Of a stretch of DNA of 64,000 nt, positions 1 to 10,403 are shown piece after piece (positions within the stretch are counted from its first letter, which is position 1; the number at the start of each line of letters is the position of its first letter). The DNA is taken from assembly GCA_033065855.1 (NCBI GenBank), contig JAVXUO010001430.1, positions 1-64,000 of the forward strand, read 5' to 3'. Under the pieces are notes generated by a model. The model was given only the letters and a program-made list of their open reading frames with translations, did no database searches and was not told the DNA's origin. The DNA comes from Escallonia rubra (Eukaryota; Streptophyta; Magnoliopsida; Escalloniales; Escalloniaceae). A program made the translations under genes and the position numbers.

Positions 1-11
1 TATTAATAGTA

Positions 12-1431
12 TTGTATGTTGATGACATCTTATTATCAAGTAGTGATCTAGGGCTTCTACTAAGGATATTCGATAACTTTGAGATGAAGGATCCTGGCCA
101 TTTTTTAGGCATTGGAACTAATGGTGATTGCAAGTGCAGCCATTTAAGTTTGTCTCCACGAGCTCATATCAAGAAGGTACTTCATCATTTTCAGATGGGG
201 ACAAGCTCTCCTAAGAATGCATCCATTGCAAAAGGAGAAACCTTAAATAGATGTCAATGTCCTAAAATGATCTCGAACATGAGCAAATGAAAGATGTTAT
301 TTATGCCTCCAACGTGGGTAGTCATATGTATGCTCAAGTTTGCATAAGACTTAGGTGCCTAAGTAACTCAAGAATAGCATATTGGAGAGCTGCAAAGACA
401 TTTATGAGGTATTTGCAAAGGACCAAAGTTTTTATGCTTACATAGAAGTGATTTGACAATCTTGAAGTAATTGGTCACTCACACTCAAATTTTGCGGAAG
501 GTTTAGTGATAGAAAATCCACTTCAGGCTTTTATGTTTATGTGCTTTTATGTTTATGTTGGCAGATGGAGCATTGTTTTGGGAAAGTGTTAAGATGGCAC
601 TTGTGATATCTTCGACCATGCATACAGAGTTTATGGCTTGCTATGAAATTACTGTTCCGGTAGTATGGTTGCGAAGTTTTAGCTATGGACTCAAAGTTGT
701 TGATTCAATATCTAGACCTTTGAGAATATATTATGATAGTTTCTCAGCTGTCTCAAACGTGAAAAACATCAAGAGTACTTATGGTTCCAAATGTTGAGAT
801 TAAATATTTTGTTGTTAAGAGAAAGATTAAGGAGCTACAAACGTTTATTGAACGTATCAGCACAAGCAGTATGATAGCCGATCTACTACCCAAAAGATTA
901 ACTCCTAAAAAGTTCAACAAACATGTAACTACTATGGGGTCAAGTAAGAGTTTCAGTTTGATTGGTTAGTATCAGGCTATGTAACATGCATTGATAATGA
1001 AGCATTGGATTCTTAATTATGACTGCTATATTGTATATTGTTTGTGTATGTTTTGTTAATGGCAGGTAAAATGCATCATCCCTGTTGCGGGAGGTAGAAT
1101 ATAAGTCTTGATGGACTTTGTAAGTGTTTCGTATGGAAGCACTTATCGGCCAACTTGAAATAAGCATGATGGTCACCCCTGTCTCATGTTATTTTCATGA
1201 TCTATGCAATAATCTCTTTTGACAGCCAGTTATGCTAGCATGATTGTTACTGCTATAACCGTAGAAGGTCATGTGTCATGAAGTTCATGACATGAACACG
1301 AGGTGAAGCCTATTGGGAGCAATTTTAAAGAATGACAACTCGACCCTAATTCATTCTGAAGACTCATTTTCTCAATAAATTGTTTTTTTTTTTTTGTCAT
1401 GTGATTTGTCATCTTTACCTAAGTGGGAGAA
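12..1431 (+). pseudogene. Ty1/copia pol relic (RT to RNase H)
   Basis: The 5' end reads as copia reverse transcriptase with the catalytic YVDDILL block (12-40). After several stops and frameshifts come RNase H-like segments around 549-970, including ADGALFWESVK, the 'HTEFMACYEITVPVVWL' block and the copia C-terminal 'FVVKRKIKELQ' block. A purine-rich tract, aagtgggagaatg at 1421-1433, matches the usual copia polypurine tract just before the 3' LTR. The element is dead and its 5' part lies outside the window. Copia assignment is secure from block order; lineage is not determined. Confidence 0.78.
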
Positions 1432-1660
1432 TGTAATAATTATTCTTAATACTCCAACTTGGCAATAAGGTTTGTTTGCTAAAATCAGATTGGTTTTTTC
1501 TCGGTTCTACAGGTTGTTGTCACATTTAATAGCTAGTGATTATTACTCATTGGATAGTGATACATCTTACTTATACCTTAGCCGTGGTGTAAAATAATGA
1601 TGAAGAAAAATGATAGAGCTTAAAGAGTACGTGATGGGATTTGTGACTTGAACTGTACTA
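1432..1660 (+). repeat. Putative start of copia 3' LTR
   Basis: The sequence TGTAATAATTATTC follows the polypurine tract directly, as expected for an LTR starting with TG. The 3' end of this LTR was not found, and no second copy lies in the window to confirm it. Confidence 0.4.
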
Positions 1661-3175
1661 GGGTGGATGGAGATCCCACATCAGCTATGTGCTAAGGAAG
1701 TCCTGAGCTGTGAGCGATATGAGGTTAAGTCGAATCTTGTCCCGTATCAGAAGTGAGAGACAAAGAATATGACCTTATAAGATCTTGTCAATGAACTCTT
1801 AAGCACCTGTTGACTAGCCCTTTTGAGGGAAGCAACACCATGTGGCAAGGCCATGGAGTGGATCACTATAAATGATATTGAACAAACACTTGGGTATTCA
1901 CGATTTTCCAGAGCGTAGCCATGTAGGTACTAGAAGTGTGCCAATGATGACACTGAGTCCCTCGCCCTCGGAGGGTCGGATTGTGAGGTCTCAGATTTGC
2001 TGTGAGTCCTTTGGTGGGTAGATTGTGAGATCTCACACTTGTTGTGTATTTAAAATGGATGAAGATCCCACATAGTCTGTATACTAATTAGACCTGGCAA
2101 ACGGTTCGACCCGCGCGGATACGGGTAAAACCCGGTCGGATCCGGGTAAAATCGGATTAGATATTTTTTACCCGATTTTTCTCGGGTAGGAATTGTGAGA
2201 ACCCGTACTCTACCAGGGTATTACCCGCGGGTAAATCATTAATTTCTGATTAATTATTTTTTTGAATATACAGATTTTAATCACTGCTAATTAGACGTTT
2301 TAACCTCCACCAACAATCAAATAATTATTTGTATCTCCACCAACATTCATTACACAAAATCTAAACATACATCGAATGAAGAAAGAACAACGTGAACATT
2401 GTTCCATCGGGGAAAAAAATATATATGAACAATCTGAAAAAAAAAACCACCATCAAGATCTACCCAATCTGAAGAAAAAAACAAAAAACAAACAACATCA
2501 AGATTTACCCAACCACAAGGCGCAAAGTGACGATCGACGATGGTGGCGACAGATCGGTCGTGGCGGGGCACAGTGGTGGCCGACCGTTGGTAAGGAGGCC
2601 ACGGTGGTGGCCGATCGGTGGCGATGGGGTCAGGGGTGACCAACCTGTGGCGACGAGGTGACTGAGTGACCGACCGGTGGCAACGGAGATGCGGTGGATC
2701 AAGACTGACCAACGTGGCACCGTGGGTGGTCGTGACTTTGATAGATCTGAGAGAGAAAGGATCTGTGAGGGAGACTTAAGAGGAAGGGCGGCGGAATAAG
2801 AAAAGAGGAGAGAATGAGATGTAACTTGTAACCCTAGAAGGTCTTATATATAGGCAAATAACCGGGTAAACCCGGATACCCGGTAACCGACCCGATTTTA
2901 CCCAGATTTTACGGGTCGGTTCGGGTACGGGTCTAATTTTCAACGGGTATTGAATATTGGTATTCGTACTCGGCATTTTGGACCGGGTACGAGTCTGTTG
3001 ACGGGTACGAATATCATTTTGCCAGGTCTAATACTAAGGGAGGTCATGGGCACTGTTTGATATACTAGTGAGAGAGAAAGAATATGACCTCTTAAGATCT
3101 TGTTAAGGAACTTTTACGCACTTGTTGACAAGTCCTCGTGGGGGAGACAACATTCTGTGGTAGGGCCGTCAACTG
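1661..3175 (+). repeat. Two diverged direct LTR-like repeats, second split by a hAT-like element
   Basis: Copy A (about 1661-1860) and copy B (about 2050-2088 plus 3031-3175) share ordered blocks: 'gatcccacat', 'gagagacaaagaatatgacc' versus 'gagagaaagaatatgacc', 'aagatcttgt', 'cttgttgaca', and a terminal 'ggcaaggcc'/'ggtagggcc'. Copy B is interrupted at 2089-3030 by the TIR element listed separately. They look like old LTRs or a tandemly duplicated LTR-type repeat. No coding sequence lies between them. Confidence 0.5.
2089..3030. mobile_element. Non-autonomous hAT-like element, 942 bp
   Basis: The ends are inverted repeats TAGACCTGGCAAA and gCCAGGTCTA, flanked by an 8 bp target duplication with one mismatch (atactaat / atactaag). 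The subterminal regions on both sides are full of (a)cccgggta / tacccgg motifs, typical of hAT transposase-binding arrays. An 8 bp duplication fits the hAT superfamily. No transposase is encoded; the open frames inside are short and of simple composition. A second member of the family sits at 25654-26730. Confidence 0.8.
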
Positions 3176-3339
3176 GGTTGTTATAGGTTTTAACTCTACA
3201 ATAGGGTGCTATAAAAAGAGGGCCATGTCTCTCCTCCCTATACCAGCTTTTTCATCTCATTAAGAAGAGCTCCATCTCGTCAAAAAGAGCATTCATTGTT
3301 GTGACTGTGAGAGAGTAGAAGCATAGTTCACGATCACCA

Positions 3340-3900
3340 TACCACGGCTAAACACAATAATTTCTACAATTATGCTTTTTATTCACGCTGTTGAAACGAT
3401 TAAATGCGCTACCACGTAACACATAGTGGGTTCGGAAACATACCTTACGAAGTTTCCGAAAATTTTGATGAAGAATCCTTGTTGTTACGAGCCTCCAACA
3501 CGCTTGATCTTTATCGCAGGTACGAAAACGGCTACTAGAGTCGAGTTCTACGTCCACGAACCAAATCCTAGAGCTCGGTGATGCTTTAGAGAGAGTGCAA
3601 TAGAGAGAGAGACTTATTATCTATGACTTATTATTTCTTGTGATATCTCTAGCCTTTATATAGATATAGAATTAGAGATTGACTTAATCTCAAACACTTA
3701 GGAGATAAAAATGTATTTATCTCAAATACCTAAGAGATAAATATTGTATTTATCTCAAACACTTAGGAGATAAATATCCTCTAATTAACTGTAATTATCC
3801 AGACTAACAAGTACACATTATCTGTTAGTGGGCGGATAATGGGTCCACTGACCCAATTTATTAACACACACTATATTTATATTCATCTAGGATACGCTAA
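3340..3900 (-). repeat. LTR relic, minus orientation
   Basis: On the minus strand this reads as an LTR promoter/U5-like region: a TATA-like ctatataaagg (near 3655-3665), then a U5-like 'ttcgtggacgtag' segment near 3548-3560 that resembles the U5 of many plant copia LTRs. Three near-copies of 'tatctcaaacacttaggagat' occur at 3689-3790. Ends and target duplication were not identified. Confidence 0.42.
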
Positions 3901-4346
3901 CACGTTGTAGTAGTGCTATAAAGTACTTTTTCTTAAAGTGATAAAGATCTGACTTCACATAATAATAAGCGATGATTTTACATTCAAAAGAGTTCCTCTA
4001 CGCTTAGCTTTATATACAAATTATGAAAATCTGTAAAGACAAAATATGTCAAAGAATATTGCCATGATAACATAGAACGTATTAAATTATCAATACATGA
4101 AAATACGACTATAATAGTACTATTCATTGCTATCGAAGTTAACTAGTTCAACAATGCAAGATGCAACTTGCATGTTCACGGGAAACAAATATGTCATTTA
4201 TCAAAATAGTATGAATCCATCTCAATTTGGACGCACACATTCTTGAATTGGACTCAATGAGAACATTTTCTCTCATGAAATATGAGAATTACTCCGTTTA
4301 ACCTGTAAGTCTATTTATAGATAATTTTTTACCAAATTTATAGTAG
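3901..4346. other. AT-rich intergenic spacer
   Basis: No open frame, RNA gene or clear repeat is visible here. Confidence 0.5.
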
Positions 4347-4645
4347 GAGTTTTTGTCCTTAATAATTCATTTTTAATACTTAATTACTTTTTTACTCCAT
4401 TTTAAATCTTATTTACCTATCTAACCCATTTTTTGAAATCGTGATTTCAAACAGAGATTTCAAGGGAAGAAAACGTGATTTGAAACAGAGATTTCTTTTG
4501 AAATTTTGCTTCCTAACAGATATTTTATACGTTTTCAAAAAAAAATTATGCTTCAAACCACGTTTTCTTTTCTTAAAATCTCTGTTTGAAATCACGATTT
4601 TTAAAAGTAAGTTAAATAGGTAAATAAGGTTGAGGGCAAAAACTC
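4347..4645. mobile_element. MITE with long inverted repeats (Mutator-like), 299 bp
   Basis: The element starts GAGTTTTTGTCC and ends gGGCAAAAACTC. The arms pair over much of the length, including 'cttatttacctat' with its complement and the inner 'tttcaaacagagattt' with 'aaatctctgtttgaaa'. It is flanked by tttatagtag / tttacagtag, a 10 bp target duplication with one mismatch, which fits a Mutator-like (9-11 bp) element. It ends about 45 bp upstream of the TATA box of the WD40 gene. Confidence 0.7.
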
Positions 4646-4689
4646 TTTACAGTAGTCTAGTAATTTCGGTAATCTACCCTGTAATAAGT

Positions 4690-4698
4690 CTATATATA
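4690..4698 (+). promoter_or_regulatory. TATA box of the WD40 gene
   Basis: The sequence 'ctatatata' lies about 800 bp before the start codon, followed by what looks like a spliced leader. Transcription would start near 4725. This rests on motif and position only. Confidence 0.5.
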
Positions 4699-4724
4699 CG
4701 CTATTGACAGTGTTTCTCATTTCC

Positions 4725-5527
4725 ATTATAAATATTAAATATTAATTGGACGGAGGGAGAGATCTGGCGATTGCGGAAGCTGCTCGATCAAAACCCTTCT
4801 GCGTATCTGTCTTTTACAACTAGATTCGACCGCTCATTCATTCAATCAATCATATAATTAACAAGAAGCCAAAGCCAAGTTGGTTAAAACAGAAAGAGAA
4901 GGTCAGAAGAGCGTTCTCCTTGTATTCATAAATGACATATTATTTTTATTTATTGTTATGTCAGTAATTACTACTAGAATTTATTCTCTTTAACCCAACT
5001 TGTTTTAGGGTTTCGGTGCTTGCTTGATTGGGCAAACGAAAGGCTCAATTTTGTTTGGTGATTAATTAGATATATACTTTGTGATATCCTTAATTAGTCA
5101 ATTTTGCTGCAAAGGCTCAATCTTGTGATGTAAATTTCCATTGTGACTTCTGCTTTTTTGTTAAGGATTTTACTTGCCTGCAAGTGACTAGGTGCTACGG
5201 CTTTTAATATGATGTAACTTGTCCTGTCATTTTTTGTTACGTGTTGTCAAATTCGGTTTCTTTACAACCTTCGTTTTTGTTCTTGTCATGTAGATGGGGT
5301 TCAGTTTCTAGGTTCCATTAATCCTTTTATCTGCCTGCTTTTTCATTTTTCTCCAGGTGGTATAACTTTAGGTGGATCTCAATTAACAATCTCTGGGTTT
5401 CTTTATCCTTCTGCATTTTTATCCTTACCATGTCGGATTTAATTGCTGTTATTATCGTTCTTTGCATTGGTAACAAATATCTTTGGTAATTGATTTTGGT
5501 CCAGCTACTAATTCATTGCTCGAGAAC
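4725..5527 (+). other. 5' leader with intron, WD40 gene
   Basis: A pyrimidine/purine-mixed leader (about 4725-4900) is followed by a T-rich intron. A donor is likely at 'agaaggtcag' (near 4900) and the acceptor at 'tttggtccag' just before 5506. The ATG at 5483 lies in the intron, so the start at 5528 is preferred. Confidence 0.45.
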
Positions 5528-8500
5528 ATGTCCCATGAAGGCGACGAAATGGAAAACGTAGTTGATGACTATGAAATGGGAGAAGTAGACGATGACATAT
5601 ATTTCCGCGCTAGAGTCGTCGGTGACTCTGAGTCAGATGACGAGGACGATGATGAATATGACAACTTGGTTTGTTCTACTTCCCCATTCATAATGTTCAG
5701 TTTTCCTAATGCAGTTTGTTGACCATTCATTTCTTTGTTATGTGTAGGACAATAAGATAACAGATACTTCTGCTGCAGACGCTAGGGATGGGAAGGACAT
5801 ACAGGGAATTCCTTGGGGGAGGCTTAGCATATCCCGCGAGAAGTACAGACAAACTAGATTAGAGCAGTACAAGAACTACGAGAACATACCTCAATCAGCG
5901 GAAGGTTCTGAGAAGGTAAATATCGGTTTCAGTGGTATTACTTTTTAGCTATGTGTTGTATTTTCGCAGCGGTCATTTTATACTCCATTTGCCCTTAGGT
6001 ATGCAAGCCCACAAGGAAGGGTGGAAAGTATTATGAATTTTGGCAGAACACAAGATCCGTGAAATCGACAATCCTTCATTTTCAAGTAAGATGATACTAG
6101 TTTGCTTCATTTCTATATTAATCATGCTTTTCGCTACTGGCATTTTAATTGCATGTCCTATATCTTCTCATATTAGCTTATTTGTAGATTGTACAGTAGG
6201 ATTTACGCTTGCGTTTGCTCTTGACTCCACTTACTTTATTATTGTTAGATTTATACTTTGGTGACATTCAGAAAAATCTGTAGTCGGATATAAATTGTTT
6301 GATCTCTCTCTATATTTTATTGCTTCTAGTCTTTTTTTTTTTTCTTTTTCTGCCTTCTTATTTTCTCCCTATATTAGTTGTTTATGTACTGATTTTCTCC
6401 TTCCTTCTTCTTGCAAATGAGGGATTGTGTATTTCTTGCTGTTGGTTACTTTGGGAAGGATTTTTTTTAGGCATGCTGATGTTGAATTTTGTCCGGCTAG
6501 AATGGATGGGGGAGCAAGAAGCAATATTAATCTCTTTAAGAGAAGGGGAGGAAGTCATATGATTGTGGTAGAACTCTAGGGCTGGAGATAAAGAAGAGAA
6601 TCTTGTGAGGATAGGGGGTTGAGAGAGAAGTCCTCACATGTGGGGTGTCGACATAACCATACTGCACTTTTTATTCGTCTGGTAGAGGATGAGTGTTATG
6701 GTTTTCCTTTCCTTTCTTTTCTTCTTGTGTGTGTGTGTGTGCATGGGGTTGGGGGGGGGGGGTGGTGTTGGAATACAGGGGGAATTTAATCCTGCTAGGC
6801 AGGGATCAGCCTTGAAGTTGGAAGGGAAGTGGGCATTAGGCCCCGGGAGGTACGACCTTGGGGTGGTCTGCAAGGTGGGAAGTAGACCCACGAGGTAGGG
6901 TTCATGAAGCTTGAATGTGATACAAATCGTGCCCTTGAAAAGCTTAGTTGCACCTTTCCTGACAGCTTAAGCTTTTGGGAAAGTTGGTTGTGCTGTCCTG
7001 CATCGGAGTGGGTTGTTGGGCTCTGATTGTCCAAGCTGTGATTCTTCAAGCAGGAAGATGCGCAGGGTGGATGGATGGGGGGTTCCCTTTAATTCAGACT
7101 ATAGCTAGGATTTTGTCCATATATGTTGGGGCTGGCGTTGCATGATAAATGTCAAGCAATCCTAGCCCACATGCACATCCACATAAAGGCTTAGAAATTG
7201 ACTTCGTGTTTTTATTCCCTAAAATATTCTCTTTCCCTTTGGGCAATTTGTCGTGCTGACTGTGCAGTTCGTTCATGGTTGTTGAAATGTTGCACTCCTG
7301 TTTGAAGTATGTCAATTACTTCTTGTTTAAGTACGTTCTTGTTTGACTTTTGCAGTTAAGGAATCTTGTTTGGTCTACATCGAAGCATGATGTTTATTTA
7401 ATGTCGCATTTTTCTATCATTCATTGGTCTTCATTAAGCGGCAAGAAGACTGAAGTTCTTAACGTTTCCGGTCATGTGGCTCCATGCGAGGTGCTTCTTT
7501 CTTATGATGATTTTTGGCTCATTTTATAACCTGTGCTTTTGAATCTTTGATCATTTGTGCTTATTATTTGTTATTTCCGAATTGATCTCTTCTTCTCTGG
7601 CAGAAACATCCTGGAAGTCTCTTGGAAGGATTTACTCAGACACAAGTTAGTACTCTGGCTGTACGAGACACTTTGTTGATTGCTGGCGGATTTCAGGGTG
7701 AACTTATTTGCAAGGTAACTCTCATCTTCCATTATGACGGCTTTTGCGCTTCAGCTCTGTAGTGCATAACATGTCCTTTTTTGGCATGTGCAACTTCCTC
7801 CGGTTTTTTGTATTCAGCTACCATTCAAGTGTGAGACATATGTATTTTTTTTGGAGATCAATAATTAATTAATTGTCTGTCTTGTTATTGATTTAACCTA
7901 CTCTGCTCAATGATGTGTCCAAGGAGCTTCACCTAATGATGTGGTGCATACGGGTCCAAATATTGTGAAAATTGTCTGTTCCAGTTTTACAGCTCATAGT
8001 AGCGTCACTATATGTTGTTTGCCTTAGTATGAGAAGTAGAATGTTTAGAGGCACATAGCTTTTAAGTTACCTTGAACTGATAGTTATTGTGGTTTTTTTA
8101 GCTTATAAGGTGTTATGTTGCGTAAATTTTGGATGGAACTACGTGTATCTTTCCTTTGCCCGGGACCCATGCTACTAACAAAAGATGTATGTGGAGCTGA
8201 TATATTGTTTTTGTGGTGGGATGCAGTATATAGATCGACCTGGAGTTAGCTATTGTTCCAGGACGACTTACGACGATAACGCAATAACTAATGCAATTGA
8301 TATCTATGACAGTCCTAGGTCTGTATTCTTATCTTTCTTCTGTTATAATCCTCTTTTAGCTTTAGTTCTGCTAGGAAAGGATAATCTGAGGGATGAAAAT
8401 TGTAGTATTGATGCTTATCTGTTACCCATTCACTAACCTGAAATTAAACTATTAGCAGTGGTGCTGCACATTTCATGGCTTCAAATAATGACTGCGGAGT

Positions 8501-9338
8501 TAGGGACTTTGACTTGGAGAGATTTCAGCTTTCTAAGCATTTCTGCTTTCCTTGGCCGGTTAATGTAAGTATGTTCTTTCAAATTGTTGTGCATCCTAAC
8601 AGGAAACTACTCAAGCTGGATTGAAAACAATCACCTTATAATCTTTCGCCGTTGCCACCTGGAAGTTTTAGGCTGATGTGCACCATTTATGATATAATTA
8701 ACTTGTACTAAATGTCATGTTATTTTTATTTTCAGCATACCTCCTTGAGTCCAGATGGTAAGCTTATTGTAATAGTTGGTGACAATCCTGACGGCGTACT
8801 GGTGGACTCGCAAACAGGAAAGGTAATTGTTCTTCTGTTTGTCGATTGGCTAACTTTGCAGACATGTTTAGGAGTGAAGGATGACGGAAAGCTTTTTGTT
8901 GACCTGATACATGTGTAATTTCAGACAGTCGCGCCATTAAGTGGGCACTTGGATTTCTCATTTGCATCTGCATGGCATCCAGATGGTCACACCTTTGCCA
9001 CTGGAAACCAGGACAAGACTTGCCGCTTATGGGATGTTCGGAACTTGTCAAAATCTGTTGCTGTGCTCAAGGGCAACCTAGGTGCCATTCGATCAATCCG
9101 TTTCACGTCTGATGGGAAGTACATGGCAATGGCTGAGCCTGCTGATTTCGTCCATGTTTACGATGCAAATAATGGGTATGAAAAGGAGCAGGAGATTGAT
9201 TTCTTTGGAGAAATATCTGGTGTGTCTTTCAGCCCGGACACTGAATCCCTCTTCATTGGGGTGTGGGATCGTACCTATGGTAGCCTCCTTCAGTACAACC
9301 GGTGCAGGAACCATCTGTATCTTGACTCCCTATTGTGA
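5528..9338 (+). CDS. WD40-repeat (transducin) family protein, C2A9.03-like
   Basis: Nine coding exons join in frame: 5528-5668, 5748-5915, 5999-6085, 7356-7490, 7604-7714, 8227-8318, 8459-8564, 8736-8822, 8925-9338. All introns are GT-AG. The product is 446 aa: an acidic N-terminus rich in Asp/Glu (residues 1-47), a conserved 'GIPWGRLSISREKYR' segment, then a beta-propeller of WD40 repeats ending with a clear CRLWDV repeat (about residues 342-347). Length and layout match the plant proteins usually named 'uncharacterized WD repeat-containing protein C2A9.03-like', which I recognise from overall similarity. Their molecular role is not established; WD40 propellers act as protein-binding scaffolds. 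The start at 5528 (MSHEGDEM) fits family N-termini. Intron 3 (1,270 bp) holds a G-run near 6750 and no recognised element. Confidence 0.9.
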
Positions 9339-10403
9339 GCTCCATTTTTCAAGAAATGTATGTTAGATGATCTGCAGCTTGGGTATGTACATGAACACAG
9401 GTGACATATTTCATGTCAAATTGTGGAGGAGAGCTGAAAGGGACAGGCCACTGAACTCTTTTCCTGATTTGTGTGATTAGATACTTGTTTGCCAATCAAG
9501 GATTGGTGGATTTTCGGTTGAAGGATCATAGAACAAGAGAGATTGCAGAAGCGGGGTGCTTCGGATGGGGAAAATGAAAAAGCACTTATGCTGGCACGAT
9601 ACTGGTGCCCGGTGCCCTCTTATATAGGAGCCTTCCAAGGTGTTTTTTCTCTTTTCCTTTGGGAAAATTGAATACCAGCGTGTGAATTTCAGTGCAATAC
9701 CCTGCCAAACTCAATTCATTTGATGTAGCAGGTAGTGGCGTCTAATTGTATGTGTCTGTTAAAGAATAATGTTTCTTAAAAGTCCTTGGGGACATTCTTC
9801 TCTGAAATTATACTGAGCTCAGAATAGTCTCTCCTCTACTTGTTCTTGTTCGCACTTGTGGTGTATGAACACAGCACAGGGAACAACTTCCATCCATGTT
9901 AGATAGGAAATCTACGAAGACTTTCTTAGTTACAGCAATAGCCTATCAATTGTTGAGAAAACATAAATGCTGAAATGCAAATTCTGAATGTCGAGATTTG
10001 GGAATCCATGGTGTTCAGCCTAAGTGGTGTATACTACCAGTAAAGTACTCTTTATCATATCATCATAGCATAATTCGTATTAGGATTAAGCACAAAATAA
10101 TCAAACCAGTGATTGTGAACAACTCCTCTAATTGTCTCGCCATTCTGAACCTTGGCTCCAATCAAGTTAAGGAAAAAAAACCTAATTTTTTGGTTCGAGC
10201 CTGAGCCTGAGCCTGGGCCTGGGCCTGGGCCTGAGCCTTTCTGTAATAAAGGCAAGCAATCGTCTCTTCTTTCTTCTGTTTGTTTCTTCCACCACCTGCT
10301 CTCGATGAGTCATGAGCTTGAGTGCTAACTGTAAACCGAGTGTGATAGAACACACACTTACATGCATGGACTCCCCCCAGTCGCCGTTGGTTTCCCCTAG
10401 AAG
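9339..10403 (+). other. 3' UTR of WD40 gene and spacer to PPR gene
   Basis: The first few hundred bases are probably 3' UTR. The rest is the promoter side of the PPR gene. A short hexamer repeat, (GAGCCT)3(GGGCCT)3, lies at 10197-10237; open frames seen here on the minus strand are products of this repeat and the antisense of the PPR N-terminus. Confidence 0.5.
10197..10237. repeat. GRGCCT hexamer microsatellite
   Basis: Three GAGCCT units, three GGGCCT units and a partial GAGCC unit lie about 170 bp before the PPR start codon. Confidence 0.85.

Noticed and set aside
4740..4760. 'ggacggagggag', resembling a Stowaway MITE end
   Set aside because: No matching inverted end or TA duplication was found nearby; it lies in the likely leader of the WD40 gene.
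8764..9314. Minus-strand and alternative-frame open frames over the WD40 gene
   Set aside because: Shadows of exons 8 and 9; the plus-strand WD40 reading is conserved.
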